Shown here in pieces: positions 6,295 to 7,823 of a stretch of 7,823 bases of DNA. Position 1 is the stretch's first letter. Every line of letters begins with the position of its first letter. The stretch comes from DATCVA01 sp036567205 (lineage in GTDB: Bacteria; Pseudomonadota; Gammaproteobacteria; Burkholderiales; Burkholderiaceae_B), in contig DATCVA010000112.1 in NCBI GenBank assembly GCA_036567205.1, forward strand, positions 1-7,823, in the 5' to 3' direction. The notes beneath the pieces are model-generated. The model saw only the letters and a list, made by a program, of their open reading frames with translations. It did no database searches and was not told the DNA's origin. The position numbers and the translations under genes were made by a program.

Positions 6295-7266
6295 TTAGTT
6301 AGGATGGAGATCCATGCGCTTGACTACTGCGCCCCATTTTTCTGTGTCTTGCTTCAGGCGGGTGCGTGCCTGTTCGGGTGTAGATCCTGCGGGCGTCAAG
6401 TCCAGTAACATAAGTCTGTCGCGCATGTCCTGCTCTTTAAGTGCTTCCTGAACGGCCTTTTGTAGCGTGTCTAATACTGTTTGGGGCGTACCTGTGGGCG
6501 CCATCAAATATTGATTGAAGGAGGCGTCGATGTCGGGCAGGCCAACTTGTGGCAGCGTTGGAACAGTAGGCGCCATCGGAGAGGGCGTGGACGAAGAAAC
6601 TGCCAGTGCTGTCAGACGACCGGTTTTAACGTGAGGAAGGACAGTAGGCGTGGTGAGGAAACCGCAATCGACTTGCCCGCCCATGACATCGGTCAGGGCG
6701 GGACTGGGCCCTTTGTATGGAATATGGGTCATTGTGATGCCTGCTCCATGCAAAAAGAGTTCTGCGGCAAGGTTGCCCGGTGATCCTGGTCCGCCCGAGG
6801 CGTAGGTGAGATCCGATTGTTTGGCGCGTTCTACCAATTCTTTTACCGTGTTGATCTTGAGCGAAGAATTGCAGACCATTATTTGGTTAAAGCTGGCCAG
6901 CAACGATATCGGGTTCAAGTCGGTACGTGGGTCGAAGTCCATTTTCGTAAAGACCAGAGGATTGACTGTAATCGCTGTGTCGGGCGTAACCAGCAAGGTG
7001 TAGCCGTCTGGCGCAGCCCTGGCAACCTGTTGCGCGGCCAGGCCGTTATTGGCGCCAGCGCGGTTTTCGACCACGACCGGCTGCTTGAATTGATTGGCTA
7101 GTTTCTCGGCCAAAAGGCGGGCCACCAAATCGGATGGGGCGCCCGGGGACGAGCCCGTAAGAATGCGTATCGGTTTGTTGGGATAAGAGGTTTGAGCCTG
7201 GCTTGCCGGCGCGGCAAGGACGGTTATGGCACTGATTGCGGCCAGATAAATTTTAAAACGTTGCAT
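6295..7266 (-). CDS. Bug/TctC-family periplasmic solute-binding protein
   Basis: A 323-residue protein, the usual length for the family. It has a Sec signal peptide: a short basic start (MQRFK), a hydrophobic core (residues 6-19) and likely cleavage after SQA at residue 24. Family hallmarks are YPNKPIRILTGSSPGAPSDL (28-47) with the ligand-carboxylate loop, VVVENRAGANNG, VARAAPDGYTLLV, ASGGPGSPGNLAAE, and HIPYKGPSPALTDVMGGQVD. Bug proteins bind carboxylates and other small anions in the periplasm. Some feed a TctAB tripartite permease; many, like this one, are orphans with no permease gene beside them. The ATG at 7266 follows GGAG (7274-7277) seven bases away. It is the first gene of an operon with the sulfatase and is divergent from a LysR gene. 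This suggests it captures the sulfatase substrate or acts in sensing it; that is inference. Confidence 0.94.
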   Translation of the reverse strand: MQRFKIYLAAISAITVLAAPASQAQTSYPNKPIRILTGSSPGAPSDLVARLLAEKLANQFKQPVVVENRAGANNGLAAQQVARAAPDGYTLLVTPDTAITVNPLVFTKMDFDPRTDLNPISLLASFNQIMVCNSSLKINTVKELVERAKQSDLTYASGGPGSPGNLAAELFLHGAGITMTHIPYKGPSPALTDVMGGQVDCGFLTTPTVLPHVKTGRLTALAVSSSTPSPMAPTVPTLPQVGLPDIDASFNQYLMAPTGTPQTVLDTLQKAVQEALKEQDMRDRLMLLDLTPAGSTPEQARTRLKQDTEKWGAVVKRMDLHPN

Positions 7267-7371
7267 GGTCTCGCTCCGTAGAGGTTTAGGGATCTTGTTG
7301 TCTTGGCGAGTATATGAGATAGTTTTGGTTATGGATAATGAAAATAAATTAAGGATGTTTTCGTTTTAGTT
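7267..7371. promoter_or_regulatory. Divergent promoter region between Bug and LysR genes
   Basis: On the minus strand TATACT (7309-7314) is a strong -10 for the Bug-sulfatase operon, 17 bp from a weak -35, TATCCA (7332-7337). A small dyad, TTAT-GG-ATAA (7329-7338), overlaps that -35, where a LysR activator would contact polymerase. For the LysR gene a plus-strand GATAAT (7334-7339) is a possible -10 without a clear -35. The two promoters would overlap at this dyad. Assignments were made by eye. Confidence 0.4.
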
Positions 7372-7823
7372 ATGAATGCCGATACCGACAGACTTTACAA
7401 TTTGGACGATGCACATTTCACCTTAACGGTAGCCGAGGCGCCGCCAGGGTTGAACCGTATTAAGTTGCGCCATTTGCATTGCCTGGTGGCCATTGCCGCC
7501 CATCGGCATATGGGACGCGCCGCGGAATCGCTTGGTATGTCGCAGCCCGCCATCTCGAAGACTTTGGCGGAACTAGAGAATATAGTGCAGGCCGCCCTGG
7601 TTATACGGTCGCGGCGCGGGGCCACACTGACCGAAAAGGGATTGACGTTGTTGGGCTATGCGGGCAGCAGTTTGCGAACCCTGCGTGAAGGGCTGGACCA
7701 TATTTCATCGACCGTCAGAAGCGATATTGTCGAGATTGCCATTGGGACGTTGCCTACAGTGGCGTCAACGGTGGCGCCTCGCGCCATACGGCAATTCAAG
7801 CAAAGCTGGCCCGGCGCTCGCCT
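7372..7823 (+). CDS. LysR-type transcriptional regulator, N-terminal part (cut by window edge)
   Basis: The first 150 codons are present; the protein continues past the right edge. The DNA-binding domain is clear: IKLRHLHCLVAIAAHRHM, GRAAESLGMSQPAISKTLAE (residues 48-67) and RSRRGATLTEKG (79-90). The linker helix and the start of the effector domain (IVEIAIGTLPTVAS) follow. The HTH is of the PcaQ/GbpR-like LysR subgroup as remembered. With the ATG at 7372 there are about 27 residues before the canonical start of the HTH, and no Shine-Dalgarno precedes that ATG. Translation may instead begin at an alternative codon such as the TTG at codon 27. The gene is divergent from the Bug-sulfatase operon with 105 bp between them, so it is the likely regulator of that operon. 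Confidence 0.87.
   Translation, partial: MNADTDRLYNLDDAHFTLTVAEAPPGLNRIKLRHLHCLVAIAAHRHMGRAAESLGMSQPAISKTLAELENIVQAALVIRSRRGATLTEKGLTLLGYAGSSLRTLREGLDHISSTVRSDIVEIAIGTLPTVASTVAPRAIRQFKQSWPGAR

Noticed and set aside
1..7823. Mobile element, CRISPR array, tRNA or prophage content
   Set aside because: No transposase motifs, terminal repeats, regularly spaced repeats or tRNA-like sequences were seen.

Overview
The window looks like an accessory or catabolic stretch of a Gram-negative, probably betaproteobacterial (Burkholderiales, Alcaligenaceae-like) chromosome. The basis is indirect. There is a Bug/TctC-family periplasmic binding protein, a family greatly expanded in Bordetella and its relatives. 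Two LysR-type regulators are each divergent from a metabolic gene, GC content is moderate to high, and Shine-Dalgarno sites are classical. No rRNA, tRNA, CRISPR array, transposase or phage gene was seen.

Left end (1-1442): the first 141 codons of an aconitase/3-isopropylmalate dehydratase large-subunit-like gene run off the left edge on the minus strand. A LysR-type regulator is divergent from it. The 125 bp between them hold two clean dyads and plausible promoters, a classical arrangement in which the regulator controls its neighbour and itself.

Middle (about 1481-4723): a protein of about 383 residues lies downstream of the LysR gene. It resembles Bacillus Tgl transglutaminase in the order and spacing of motifs. 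It keeps the nucleophile-position Cys but seems to lack the Tgl Glu and His. It ends inside a perfect 15-bp hairpin. Convergent with it is an MFS_3-type exporter carrying a C-terminal soluble domain. A 315-bp non-coding stretch with overlapping dyads follows; it holds the exporter's upstream region.

Right end (4724-7823): a Bug solute-binding protein and a cytoplasmic Cys-type sulfatase form a tight minus-strand operon with an 11-nt gap. A second LysR-type regulator (PcaQ/GbpR-like HTH, cut by the right edge) is divergent across a 105-bp promoter region. The simplest reading is a substrate-responsive unit that binds an organic anion in the periplasm and hydrolyses a sulfate (or phosphonate) ester in the cytoplasm. 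No membrane permease for the Bug protein and no formylglycine-generating enzyme is visible here.

The most novel element is the divergent Tgl-like protein. The rest are recognisable families whose substrates cannot be read from the sequence.
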